From Tilletia caries (lineage: Eukaryota; Basidiomycota; Exobasidiomycetes; Tilletiales; Tilletiaceae): a DNA stretch of 64,000 bases. Location: NCBI GenBank assembly GCA_032718865.1, contig JALUTQ010000004.1:620001-684000 (forward strand). Reading direction: 5' to 3'. The translations under genes and the position numbers were made by a program. Of this stretch, positions 1 to 10,097 are shown one piece after another (the stretch's first letter is position 1; the number at the start of each line of letters is the position of its first letter). The notes under the pieces were generated by a model. The model searched no databases and was not told where the DNA came from. It was given only the letters and a program-made list of their open reading frames with translations.

Positions 1-968
1 GACCCTATTGATGCGCTTGGAGATCGTTTGTCGGATGTAGAGGTCGACGACGTGGGCTAGGTGGGAGCTGGCTGGCCCAAAGGAGTACACGAGCGTCGGG
101 GCCGACAGACAATCCATAATATTGAAGAGAATCTCGACAGGAAGCAAGCTGAGTCGGTCGATTCCCGTATAAGCCTCGATGACCGACTCCGGCATCATCG
201 TGGCGGGCATCTCGTCCTCCTCGAGCCCGGCGTTCTTCCGTTTGGCCTTGAGCCGTCGGCGGCGTGGCGAGAACGAGACGGCGACCGACTTCCTCAGACG
301 GCCGAAGAAGGGGCGCAGACTTTCGGACGTAACTGCAACGGTGGCAGAGGCAAAGGCGGCTACGGCAGCGGTCGTCGTCCCGCCCAATCTGTTTCCATTC
401 CTCCTTTTCCCCTTTCGCGTCGATCGAGGTTCCTGCGCTTGCAGCTGGCGATCGTCGTTATCGCTCGGGTCTTCTGGAAGGTATCCCAACTCGTTCAGCA
501 CACAGCCATATAAAGAACGCAGCATATTACAATTCACTCTCTTGCACTTACCAGCCTGAACTTGTCCCGGAGAAGCAGCAGCCAAACTTCGCCTCTTATC
601 CTGTTTCTTCGTCCTCCCTTTCCAGCCCTCAAAGAATACTGGGCGAGAAGCGTTGCGCAAGATGGACGTCGACCTCCTCGTCAGCACCGGCGTGTTCGGA
701 AACCTTTTCATGGGCGAGATCGGGAGATTCATTGGGGGTTGTCCGCGGGAAGGATGGTCCAAAGGCGAGGCGGCCAAGGGACGGGGACGAGGACGAGGCG
801 GAAGTGTCGCTCGCCCGTCCAGAGTAGACAGGGGGCCCAGCAGCGGGCAGCCGTAAGGCGAGCCGTGCGCATGTTCGGCTTCTCCGGTGATGATGCGCCT
901 GGCCCGTACAAACAGTCACACGACACCGGGCACAGTTTCACACTTTCTCACCTCGCCGCATCCAGCAT
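1..968 (-). CDS. F-box-like protein, C-terminus cut by the window edge
   Basis: Three exons on the minus strand: 968-952, 898-552 and 473-1. The introns are 951-899 (GTGAGA..CCAG) and 551-474 (GTAAGT..CCAG, with a CTGAAC branch site). The spliced frame is open for about 279 residues and runs off the window. The first 190 residues are Pro/Arg/Ser-rich and probably disordered, with basic patches. They are followed by an F-box-like helix pair around LSLLPVEILFNIMDCL, about residues 225-270. F-box proteins normally recruit substrates to SCF ubiquitin ligases through Skp1; that role is inferred from the motif only, and no substrate domain is visible because the C-terminus is missing. I chose the ATG at 968 because it lies just inside a TATA-like stretch (1045-1051) and splices cleanly into the long exon. 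An upstream start is possible. Confidence 0.55.
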
Positions 969-1291
969 CCAGGAAGCCCGCACACTGATAGCGGTGATGA
1001 ATGGATGGGAAAGATAGCTTTGGGGAGGGGAAGCTGTATGACCGATATATACAGAGAGAGGCCCGTGTGGAGCGGGAAGGAACGCGAGAAAAAGGGGAAG
1101 GAAGTCGAAAAAGGGAACGAAGCGTCCGCTGAACAGAGGGGGAAAGGGAGGGGGGAGTTCGAAATCCTTGAACAGAAAAGGATATGGGGATATCGGTGCG
1201 TAAGTGCGTCTGGCTTGCCGTGCGTATATGCGTTATCTTGTGTGTGTGTGTGTGTGTGTGTGTCCGATCTTGCGAGAGAAGAAAATCCCCC
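969..1291. other. Short intergenic spacer with (GT)n
   Basis: Spacer between the F-box-like gene and the 3' end of the bHLH gene. It is pyrimidine-rich on the minus strand, contains a TATATA-like box near 1045-1051 (a plausible promoter for the F-box gene), and has a pure GT dinucleotide run at about 1240-1262. No convincing ORF. Confidence 0.6.
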
Positions 1292-4219
1292 TCAGGTATC
1301 CCCACCAGTCTCCATCTCGTCTACCATGCCGCCCCCGCCGCCGCCGTTGCCGAGCGATCCCTCGGGTCCTGACAGGGGCCCACCACCATTGACGGCAAGT
1401 CCTGCCAGGAAATCTTGCAATGCCGCAGCCACGGAAGGGTTTCCCGAGACCATCAACCCTGCCAGATTCCCATTCCCATTCCCACTCATCGGCCCACCCA
1501 TCGGCGGCATCATCCCATTCCCAACACCGCCTGCCTCGACCCCAGCCGCCGATACCGGAACCGAGGCCGAAGCCGACGCAGCAGCAGCAGCAGCAGCAAC
1601 AGCCGCCGCTCCCAGCCCCCTCAACTGCCCCTCCAAGCCCAAAAACTTATCCCGCCAATGATCCCGCTCCATCTCCAAAACCTCCACGGCCTCCTCCCTC
1701 CTCTCGAGCCTCTTCTTCAGCCGGACCAGGTACTCGTTCGAATGGCGCAACAGGGCCACCTTCGAGATGCCCTTATTCGCCAGTCGACGCGCGGCCAGCT
1801 CGCGCTCTTGTCGGTGCATGCGCTCGACGGAGCCCCGCGGTGCGGAGGTGTACGGTGGCGGAGGAGGAGGCGCCATCCCAGGCCGGGGCGGCATCGGCGG
1901 CAGCACACCCATCTCCTGCTGCAACTTCACCCGACGAACTTCATCCCAATCGAAGCCTTCCTCGCCCGCGTCCTGCGCAAAGCCATCGGGGCAGAGTGTC
2001 GAGCCCGAGGGAGCTTCTTCGTCCAGGGTGATGTTGGGCAGGTAGCCTCTCAGCTCGTCAAAGCAGTATTTGAGACTGTCTCGGCGTTTCTGCTCTGCAG
2101 CCTTGTGGCTCGTCCGCCGAGACTCGAGGCCCAGCACTCGGGGAGCACCGGAAGACCCACTGCCGACGGTGGGCGTGGCTGCACCCGCATCGTCATCTCC
2201 ACCCGCCTCATCGTCATCATCATCGTCGTCATCCTTCGCACTGGCACTCTTGCTCTTGGAAGAAGCGGCCCTGGACAGACTGCTCGAGCGTTGCAGAGGC
2301 TGATCGGCAAATCGGACCGAGTGATCCGCCTTGCCTTTACCCTTCGGCCCACTGCTTCCCGAGGACGACTCCGGACTGGCATTGCTAGAGCCCATCCTGG
2401 AATTCGGACCACCACTACCACCATGCTGCTCCGACAAACTAGAGGGGTTCGAAGGGCTGTGCTTCTGGACTCCAGTCGAGCGGATGCCCATGACCGTGCC
2501 CGGCGTCAACGGCTTGGAGGACCCGACCAAGGCAGGCGGAAGCATCGACGTCGCTGACAATTCGATCGGCGAAGGAGTCGAGGCAGCCTCCGAGGGCGAC
2601 GCGTCCATCGTCTTGCGTGAACTGCCATGCGACTGAGCAAAGATGGAGGGGAAGGAGACCGAAGACGACGAAGCTCCAGAGCTCGGCAAGATGTGTGGCG
2701 AAGCACTGGGCGTCGGGGGTTGATGGGCCATACCAGAGGCAGCGGCCAAGGCCGACGCCACCGACATGGTAGGGTTCACCATGGCACTCGCATTACTCGT
2801 GCTGGCAGCCGCACACGAGTTATGACGATGTCTTGAATTCGCCCTGGGCTCGGTCGGCTTGATGATCGGCGACGGACGCACCTTGGCCGCCTTGGCCTCG
2901 GCGGTGGTTGACCTTGCCGATCGACCGGTTCGCGTTGCGTTTGAGGCAGGACTGGGCTTGCCGATGAGGGCTAAGGGCGATGCGGTGGGCGTTGTGCTCT
3001 GACCTGTCATTGAAGCCTGTACCTGGGTGTGGGGCATGAAGAGCGGGGACGCCATGCCGGAGTGGTTATGGGTCATCGCATCCGGCCCGAGAGCGGGCGA
3101 TGTCAGGGGTGTGAAGAAGTCATTTGTGCTCCCCATGGAGGCTGCGCTGATCTGGGAGAAGACGCTGGCTGGTGTGATGGCGGGTGACTGCATGGGTGTG
3201 TATGCGGAGGTCATGATGCCGTGGCTGGGACCTGCAGCGGATGTGTTGATGTTGAGATGGCCAGAAGACAAGATTGTGGGCGGTTGCAGTTGCTGCTGCT
3301 GCTGCTGCTGATGAAGAAGATGGTGGTGGTGTTGCTGTTGCTGTATTTGTTGCTGCTGCTGTTGTTGGTGTTGTTGTGCACCGCCGTTCATGCCTGGCTG
3401 AGCCGAGAGCTGTAGTTGAGGGGGGTTCGGATAGACCTCTGGCATCTTGAAAGGAGACACGAAGCTGACCGGATTTGCACCGAAGGATCCGGAAGACATG
3501 GGGGTGATAAGACCATAGTTGGAGGCTGATGGTGCATAGGAGGGCACAGGCTGGTGTGGCTGTGCAAATGGGCCCCCTGTGTTGGTGGACTGTGACGACG
3601 GCGGGCGGGGAGGAGGGGCGAAGGACTGTGGCAGATGGGCTGCGGCGCCGGCTTGCTGGGGTGGACTTGGCTGAAGCTGCATGCGTTCGATCTGCTGCTT
3701 AAGCCACATGGCTTCGATGGCTCCTAAGGGGCTGACATTGTTCCCGTTTTGATGGTGGTGAAGACCATCGTGGAGACCTTGTGGAAGCTGTTGTTGTTGT
3801 TGTTGTTGTTGTTGTTGCTGCTGCTGCTGTTGCTGTTGCTGATGGTGATAATCCTGCTGCTGCTGTTGTTGCTGCAGGAAGTGCTGCTGGATCTGTTCCT
3901 GCAGGACGGCGAGGTCGGGCATGGCTGTGTCAGCTGCGGTTGTTGCTGCGGGATTGCCAGCTGGCTGCGTGCCCATCTGCTGAACAAAGCTGGAGAAGAT
4001 GGAGTCGTCGAAGAAGTCGTCGAGGGTGGCAGCGCCATTGTTTCCTGCTGGGTGACTGTTTGCCGGTGCTGCGGACGAGGATGCCATGTTGAGGTCGGCG
4101 AAGGGAAAGGGACAGTCGGCTGCCACTCCCACTCCCACTGCTGCCTTGTCTGCTGGTCCTGCTCCAGATGCGGGCGCTGCGGATGTCGATGCTGATCCTG
4201 CGGCGGCGGTGGATGCCAT
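1292..4219 (-). CDS. Large polyglutamine bHLH transcription factor
   Basis: A single open exon of 975 residues from the ATG at 4219. The frame stays open further upstream, but no other ATG occurs in it. A basic helix-loop-helix domain lies at about residues 701-868. Its basic region carries the His705/Glu709/Arg713 pattern of group B bHLH proteins, which bind CACGTG-type E-boxes. Helix 1 ends near 728. The loop is very long, about 85 residues and Pro-rich, and helix 2 (about 815-845) runs into a coiled coil to about 868. The N-terminal 250 residues hold several Gln runs (CAG/CTG repeats at 3788-3880 and 3291-3375) and Ser/Pro-rich stretches typical of activation domains. The C-terminus is Ala/Gly-rich. 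It is a nuclear regulator; targets are unknown. INO4- or MYC-like fungal bHLH regulators are the nearest families, but the ortholog cannot be fixed from sequence alone. Confidence 0.82.
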   Translation of the reverse strand: MASTAAAGSASTSAAPASGAGPADKAAVGVGVAADCPFPFADLNMASSSAAPANSHPAGNNGAATLDDFFDDSIFSSFVQQMGTQPAGNPAATTAADTAMPDLAVLQEQIQQHFLQQQQQQQDYHHQQQQQQQQQQQQQQQQQQLPQGLHDGLHHHQNGNNVSPLGAIEAMWLKQQIERMQLQPSPPQQAGAAAHLPQSFAPPPRPPSSQSTNTGGPFAQPHQPVPSYAPSASNYGLITPMSSGSFGANPVSFVSPFKMPEVYPNPPQLQLSAQPGMNGGAQQHQQQQQQQIQQQQHHHHLLHQQQQQQQLQPPTILSSGHLNINTSAAGPSHGIMTSAYTPMQSPAITPASVFSQISAASMGSTNDFFTPLTSPALGPDAMTHNHSGMASPLFMPHTQVQASMTGQSTTPTASPLALIGKPSPASNATRTGRSARSTTAEAKAAKVRPSPIIKPTEPRANSRHRHNSCAAASTSNASAMVNPTMSVASALAAASGMAHQPPTPSASPHILPSSGASSSSVSFPSIFAQSHGSSRKTMDASPSEAASTPSPIELSATSMLPPALVGSSKPLTPGTVMGIRSTGVQKHSPSNPSSLSEQHGGSGGPNSRMGSSNASPESSSGSSGPKGKGKADHSVRFADQPLQRSSSLSRAASSKSKSASAKDDDDDDDDEAGGDDDAGAATPTVGSGSSGAPRVLGLESRRTSHKAAEQKRRDSLKYCFDELRGYLPNITLDEEAPSGSTLCPDGFAQDAGEEGFDWDEVRRVKLQQEMGVLPPMPPRPGMAPPPPPPYTSAPRGSVERMHRQERELAARRLANKGISKVALLRHSNEYLVRLKKRLERREEAVEVLEMERDHWRDKFLGLEGQLRGLGAAAVAAAAAAASASASVPVSAAGVEAGGVGNGMMPPMGGPMSGNGNGNLAGLMVSGNPSVAAALQDFLAGLAVNGGGPLSGPEGSLGNGGGGGGMVDEMETGGDT

Positions 4220-5370
4220 GTTTGAGAATCCCGGGCGATAACGGCCCGCTCGGTTCTTCCGTTCCGTAGAATCCCTTTCAGTGCACGAGGGCCAGACTGA
4301 CGACGACCGCGACGATGCTGAGGACGACGGCGGCAACGACAACGACAACGACGATGGCGATGGCGATGGCGATGCTGAGGTCGACAATATTCAGTATTCT
4401 GGCTGTGAAGGAGAAAGTCGTGTAAAGTCAGGATTAAGGCACAGACTGCTCGGAGTGCATGTGGAGCTGGGCGCGGGCGTACATCGTCCCAAAGAGGGGG
4501 AATGGAAAAAAAGAAGAGACATCGCCAAGTGCGGGAAGACGCCGAAGACCACAACACGCTCGGACCTCCTGCCGTCAGACTCCGCCTGTTCCATTTTGCA
4601 AAACAGTGGGCAAGTGCCTGATCTAGGCGTAAGGCGACGATCGATGAGATCACTGCCTGAGACGCTTCATCGAGTCTTTCAGGCGGCTCCCGTCCGAAAA
4701 GAAGAGACCGGATGGGGCCAAATTGTTTTCTCCTCGCGTGATGCATCACACAACTGGGAAGACTCCGGCCATGTCACGTGAGTGTGCACATCCAGAACGC
4801 CGAGCAGCGGAGGACGGATCACGGAGCGAAGTTGGGCGTTGGCCGAGCCGCCGAGCCGGGCTTCGGTAACTTCCGGAACCAGGTCGGGCTGCGGGCAGGA
4901 AGAAAACGAAGTCGAGGTCGCTGTTCGGTCGGGCCCCTCCCCCAACAGGCGGCAGGCCAACACGGGCCAACAACCCAGGCCGCCGCTCACCGGACGCACT
5001 ATTCCCACAAGAAAGAGCGAGCGAGCAGAGTGGGCGACGGGGAGGGGAGGTACCGGTGTATGCGTGGGCAGACAGATGAAATCCTATGCGTGCTGGTGTG
5101 CTGTGGCCTGTGTGTGTATGTGTGGTGCTGGGGGCCGAGAGAGATCGATTTCGTGAGGAAGGAAGGAAGCGAGAGAAAACTGTCTCGTGCATGTTCCCCA
5201 TCTCCCATGCTGCCCATCCCACAGGCTCACCTCCCACAGCGAACCCGAACCCCAAGTCCGAACCATCACCACCGCCACCTTCTCCTTCTCCTTCTCCTTC
5301 TCCTTCTCCTTCTCCTTCCAACCTCTCCTTCTCCTCTCTACACACACACACCACATCCCCCATCCCGACC
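4220..5370. other. Divergent promoter region, bHLH gene and citrate synthase
   Basis: 1.15 kb between two divergently transcribed genes. It holds a perfect CACGTG E-box at 4775-4780, GC-rich stretches, and a pure CTTCTC repeat (5280-5318) followed by CT-rich sequence immediately upstream of the citrate synthase ATG, as is common for strongly expressed fungal genes. ORFs across it look like chance frames. Confidence 0.6.
4775..4780. promoter_or_regulatory. CACGTG E-box
   Basis: Palindromic CACGTG in a GTCACGTGA context, 556 bp upstream of the bHLH ATG and 590 bp upstream of citrate synthase. It is the exact site class predicted for the group B basic region of the neighbouring bHLH protein, so autoregulation or coupling to citrate synthase is possible. 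This is inference only. Confidence 0.35.
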
Positions 5371-7402
5371 ATGCTCTCCCTCACCATCCCCCGTGTCGCC
5401 CTCCGCGCCGCAGCACCCGTCCGCCAATATGCTGCCGTCTCCACCCGCTTCGCATCCACCCTCACCGAGGCCGTCGCCGCTAAGGTCCCCGAGAAGCAGG
5501 CTCAGCTCGCAGAACTCAAGTCCAAGCACTCCGACAAGTCTCTCGGTGAGATCAAGGTCTCCAACCTCCTCGGTGGCATGCGTGGTCTCAAGGTCATGCT
5601 CTGGGAGGGCTCCGTCCTCGACTCCGACGAGGGTATCCGTTTCCATGGCAAGAGGTTAGTCTAACCACTCCGTCCTGTATGGCTTTCCTCACTCACTCAC
5701 TCACTCTCCCCACTCACTCACTCGCTCACCTCCCTCCCTACAGCATTCCTGACTGCGAGAAGGAACTCCCCACCGCAGCCGACCTCGGCCTCGAGGGCAA
5801 GGAGATGCTCCCCGAGTCCATGCTCTGGCTCCTCCTGACCGGTGACGTCCCCTCCGTCGACCAGGTCCGCCAACTGTCCCAAGAACTCGCCGAGAAGGGC
5901 AAGCTCCCCGCCTACCTCGAGAAGATCATCGACTCCTTCCCCAAGACTCTCCGTGCGTTTCATACTCGTGCACTCACTCATAAAAACGCGCATGTATGCT
6001 AATCCTTTGCTCCACTATCCTCACGTTCTACAACCAGACCCCATGACCCAGTTCGCCGCCGCCGTCGCTGCCCTCAACCACGACAGCGCCTTCTCAGCCG
6101 CCTACAACAAGGGTATCAACAAGCGCGAGTACTGGCACTCCACCCTCGAGGACTCCCTCACCCTCGTCGCCAAGCTCCCCGCCATTGCCGCTCGGATTTA
6201 CTACAACGCCTTCGGTCGCGGTGACGGCAAGCAGGCCATCGACCCCAAGCTCGACCTGATCGGAAACTACTCCAACCAGATCGGCTACGGTGACTCCCCG
6301 GGCATGACTGACTACCTCCGTCTCTACATTGCCATCCACGGTGACCACGAGGGTGGTAACGTCTCCGCCCACACTTCTCGTGCGTATTCCTCACTCATAA
6401 CTCTGCCATATTGACGCGACCTTCTCTTCTTCTCTACGCGATCAATGCTAACCTCTCCACCCTCTTCCCAAACACAGACCTTGTCGGCTCGGCCCTTTCC
6501 GACCCTTTCCTCGCCTACTCTGCCGCTCTTCTCGGTCTCGCCGGTCCCCTCCACGGGTGCGTACGCCCTTTCATGAAAACACGTGCCCTGCTTATCATCT
6601 GTGACTAACATCCTCTCTTATCACTATCGACGCGTCTTATCTCCACAGTCTCGCTAACCAGGAGGTCCTCGGCTGGAACTTGTCCATGCTCAAGGACGTC
6701 GGTGCCAACCCTTCTCAAGAGAAGATCAAGGAGTACCTCTGGAACACCCTCAACTCCGGCCGTGTCGTTCCCGGGTGAGTAATCGCGTCATACCAAATCT
6801 GCATTCCAACGCGTACCAAACTTGTTCCCGAGTGCTCACACACGCGCGCGCCATCATGTCCCAATCAGTTACGGCCACGCCGTGCTCCGCAAGCCCGACC
6901 CCCGCTTCGCCGCCCTGATCCGATACTGCGACTCGCGTCCGGAGTTGGAATCGTCACCCCTGGTCCAGCTCGTCAAGCAGGTCTTCGAGGTCGCGCCCGG
7001 TGTGTTGACGGAGCACGGCAAGACGAAGAACCCCTTCCCCAACGTGGACGCTGGTTCCGGGTGTGTGCTGTACGAGTACGGCATGCAGGAGTTCAAGTAC
7101 TACACTGTGTATGTTTTCTTTGGGGATGGTTACAAACGACGCGTGCTCCGACCCCCTCCTGACTTTCCTTTGATGTTTTCTTTTCGCAGCGTCTTCGGTA
7201 TCTCGCGTGCCCTCGGCTGCGTTCCCCAGCTCGTCTGGTCTCGCGCACTCGGTCTCCCCATCGAGCGGCCGAAGTCGATGTCCATCGCCGCCCTCAAGTG
7301 AGTCCTTCTAGCAAGCCTACTTCTATCATGACGCGTCTCATATTTACTCATTCGGCTTTTTTCTTCCTTGCGACCGATAGCTCCTTCTTGGAGAAGAAGT
7401 AG
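5371..7402 (+). CDS. CIT1: Mitochondrial citrate synthase
   Basis: Eight exons: 5371-5654, 5744-5952, 6038-6379, 6478-6556, 6649-6774, 6869-7108, 7190-7297 and 7381-7402, giving 469 residues. The enzyme condenses oxaloacetate and acetyl-CoA to citrate, the first step of the TCA cycle, in the mitochondrial matrix. The N-terminus is Arg/Ala/Ser-rich without acids, as in a mitochondrial presequence. Family blocks are intact: [41 protein letters not shown] and NVDAGSG. The catalytic triad corresponds to His304, His350 and Asp407. The residue two after the catalytic Asp is Gly where pig and yeast enzymes have His, which is close to the methylcitrate-synthase style (Ala/Gly). A 2-methylcitrate synthase role is therefore not fully excluded. 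The C-terminus is EKK, with no peroxisomal SKL. Confidence 0.95.
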
Positions 7403-7902
7403 AGCGGTTTCTCCCGTTCACAGAACCGGGTCTCTCCTTCCACTACGCGGATTTAATCACACCTCCGACGCGGGGGCTTCAGCACAGAAGCACGCACGCT
7501 CGGCGGTTTAACGTCTCCCCTACCCACACACACATACATCTCTCTTCCCCTCCCTCCTACATCTCCTCGTAGCTTTTTGGTAGAATCGGCTTTTTCCCCA
7601 ATGCTTCTTGGCTCGTACACTCCTACCTCCTTTCTCTCCTTTTTTCTTTCCCTTCGCCGCACGCTTCCTCCACCAAAAATAAGAACGAGAATCCCCTTAC
7701 CCAGCTCAACCGCCCGCTCGTCTTGCTTATCCATGGTGCTTCTTGCAGGCTGTCACTTGCGCCAGAGTGGACTCCGCTCTTGGGAGGTGGGCCCAGGTGA
7801 TAGCGAGATACGCTGAAGTCGGGTCGACAAGACGGACCCTGACACCGATACCGTGAGGAGACCGTCTGATGCACGTGATGCAAGTAACCTGCAAGTAACC
7901 TG
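7403..7902. other. 3' flank of citrate synthase
   Basis: 500 bp of T/C-rich downstream sequence, presumably the citrate synthase 3' UTR and terminator region. It ends in an 11-bp direct duplication (GCAAGTAACCT twice, about 7880-7901) that abuts the transposon arm. No gene seen. Confidence 0.5.
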
Positions 7903-9174
7903 AATGTCCCGATCTATGGTCGATTCGCCCCGAGCATGAGGCGATTGGCCCCGTAAGCGTTTTTTGAATTGAGCCCGTAAGATGAGGCGATTCAGCCCGT
8001 AATTATCGGCGACTGAACCCATAAACAAAGGCGATTGAGCCCATAAAGATGGTCGATTGGCCCCATAAGGCAGGGCACTGGCCCCATAAAAATCTCAAAT
8101 CGCCTTTGGCGACCTTCCCTGCTTCCAAATCTTCCAGATAAATTATTCTACAGCGGCCAGGGTGCCTGAAGTAACTGTACTGAGCTTCCAGGGTCATATC
8201 CGGTCATAGTCGGGCCGGGATGGCGGTCTTCGGCGACGTAATTCACTTTGAGAGCTCGTCGACGGGCAGAAACGCTTCACAGAAGCTCGACTTGTGTGTG
8301 AGTTGAACCCTCTTACATACCTGAAGGCCCGACCGGTCGTTTGGACAGTGTCAGTACACACTACCGCTCTATCCGGCTGAAATAGACATTACGGGCTCTG
8401 TCCACCATCTTTATGGGCTCTGTCCACCATCTTTATGGGGCCAATCGACCATCTTTATGGGTTCAATGTACTAATCTTACGGGGTCAATGCACCAAAATT
8501 GCGTTTTTTACGGGCTCAATCGACCATCTTTATGGGGTCACATGACCATCTTTATGGTTGTCTCGCTGAGACACCCGACCCTTGGGGCGGGGTCTCGTGA
8601 CAAATGTGGTCGCTGCGAGTGGGAACGGCCACCGCCGATGTCGATTTGGCCCTTCTTCGAAAGCTCCTCGCGCTGCAAGAAATGAAGATGGCAGTCTCAA
8701 AATCCGCAGAGCGCCTCAACCTGTGCACTTCACTTCTCCCATCATGCGAAGTTTGAGCCTTTAGAATGCAGCCATTGACTGGGAATGAGGACCACTGTTT
8801 GGTAGTTTTGCAATGCAGTTTTTACTTAATGCATAAGCTCGCTCTCGAAGAACTTGACACCACCATGGAGCAAAGAGGAATAGCCCAAACACCACCATTT
8901 TTTCACTACTACTGACAGGAATACAGCGGAGCATGCCTGCGGAATTTGGCGTCAATTGCGTTGCCTATCGATGACTTCCTTCGATTGCATAGAATTCATG
9001 GTGGTTTTCGGTTGCCGTTCTCACTCAGACCCCCGACATTTGTCACGAGACCGTCCTGCGGACGTCCCTGACCCGCAGGCGGGCTCAGCGAGACAATCTT
9101 TATGGGGTCACTCAACCATAGATCGGGGTCAGTGCCGGGGTGCTCGGGGCGAACCGACCATAGATCGGGACATT
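7903..9174. mobile_element. Solo copy of the long Mutator-like arm, with nested MITE
   Basis: Apart from the nested insert at 8558-9096, this stretch is nearly identical to the outer part of both arms of the element at 37749-42398. Its ends form an inverted repeat (AATGTCCCGATCTATGGTCG at 7903 and its complement ending at 9174). Inside are many head-to-tail copies of a short motif around CCATAAAGATGGTCGATTG, a central unique core (8090-8300) and a second motif array in opposite orientation. It has no coding capacity of its own. It is a non-autonomous or solo-arm derivative of the larger element. The right side continues into CACCCGTTCTCG as in the big element; the left side lacks those 12 bp. 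No clear target-site duplication was found. Confidence 0.8.
8558..9096. mobile_element. 539-bp MITE with 9-bp target duplication
   Basis: Compared with the uninterrupted copies of the same arm, 539 bp are inserted here. The inserted piece starts TTGTCTCGCTGAG and ends CTCAGCGAGACAA, a perfect 13-bp terminal inverted repeat. An imperfect continuation shares GGTCTCGTGACAAATGT further in. It is flanked by direct 9-bp duplications TCTTTATGG at 8549-8557 and 9097-9105. A 9-bp duplication plus long imperfect inverted ends is what Mutator-family non-autonomous elements make. No ORF of note. Confidence 0.88.
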
Positions 9175-9212
9175 CACCCGTTCTCGGAGAGGGAAAGGTG
9201 CTTACTGGTCGT

Positions 9213-10097
9213 AGCGGGGACGGTCTGGAAGCTGGAGTAGTAGGTGCGCAGACTGTTGTTGGCGGACTGCTGGGTGTGATCTTCTTGGAGGACGCGCGAG
9301 TCGTCGTACGGCTTGCGCGCCAGGTTGGCTGGGTCGCTTTGGATGGTGTAGCCGGGTCGCAGACGAGGAGGTTGTGATGGGTCTGCGAAGGGAGGAGCGG
9401 CGGTAGCTGGTCAGCACAGCAGGCGCAGCAGGCAGCTTTGAGGATTCGCAAGACTCGGTACGTACAGCGCAAGCGCAGCGGGTTTGCCGCGCGTGGTGGG
9501 AACGTGATCTTCGAAGAAATTGTTGCTCTGGGAGGTGAGGTTGACGTCTTTGGTCCACAGCATGTTCGCCGCGGATATGCAGCGCGCAGTTTGAGACGTC
9601 AAAACTTTCATTTCGGGGGTCAGCGGGTCTGCAGCGGGTTCGCTGCTTCAGCCGCGGGTACACAGCGGATACGTTTTTACTGAGCCTCAGATTCGATCTA
9701 TCCGGTCCTTGCTTGCAGATCATTATTGCAGCCAGGGCACCCTGCCTGTGTCCCGCTAGGCCAGGCACCTTGCGCAAGGCACGAGATTACAGAAAGTGGT
9801 AAGCCTCACTTGGCAGATCCTTATGTACCAGGTTCCCCGCATTGATCTGCTTACAGCACGGCCTTCCCAGCTTTCCATCTTTGGCCAACCCGGACCAGCT
9901 GAAGTGTCCCTTTGGACGCGCGAGGGAGGTCGACGGATCCGGAGTCGATCTAGGACGAGTACGAGGAGCACCAGCATCGTCAGGACTGCGGTCGTGCCAG
10001 CCTGCTGCTCACGGACAGCGAACGGCGGGCAGTAGTAGTGGCTGGAGTTACGAGCTGTGTGAGATCGGCATCTGGCATCTGATGATTCTGAGACCAT
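9213..10097 (-). pseudogene. Remnant of an unidentified spliced gene beside the transposon
   Basis: Minus-strand coding-like blocks are visible. One lies around 9460-9620 (contains NMLWTKDVNLTSQSNNFFED). A second lies around 9213-9375 (contains GYTIQSDPANLARKPYDDSR and NNSLRTYYSSFQTVP). Between them is a likely intron ending in CGCAG, and a GTAAGC donor near 9215 points straight into the transposon arm. Further upstream, 9800-10097 is open in other frames, with a hydrophobic segment LTMLVLLVLVL. I could not join the blocks in one frame with clean splice sites. The 3' part is probably lost to the transposon insertion. Product unknown. Confidence 0.3.

Noticed and set aside
4220..4387. Longer N-terminus for the bHLH protein
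   Set aside because: The extension begins at a TTG; ATG 4219 is the first in frame.
7980..8560. Regular short repeats suggesting a CRISPR array
   Set aside because: Units vary in length, have no unique spacers, lie in a eukaryotic transposon arm and recur in inverted orientation in the MULE.
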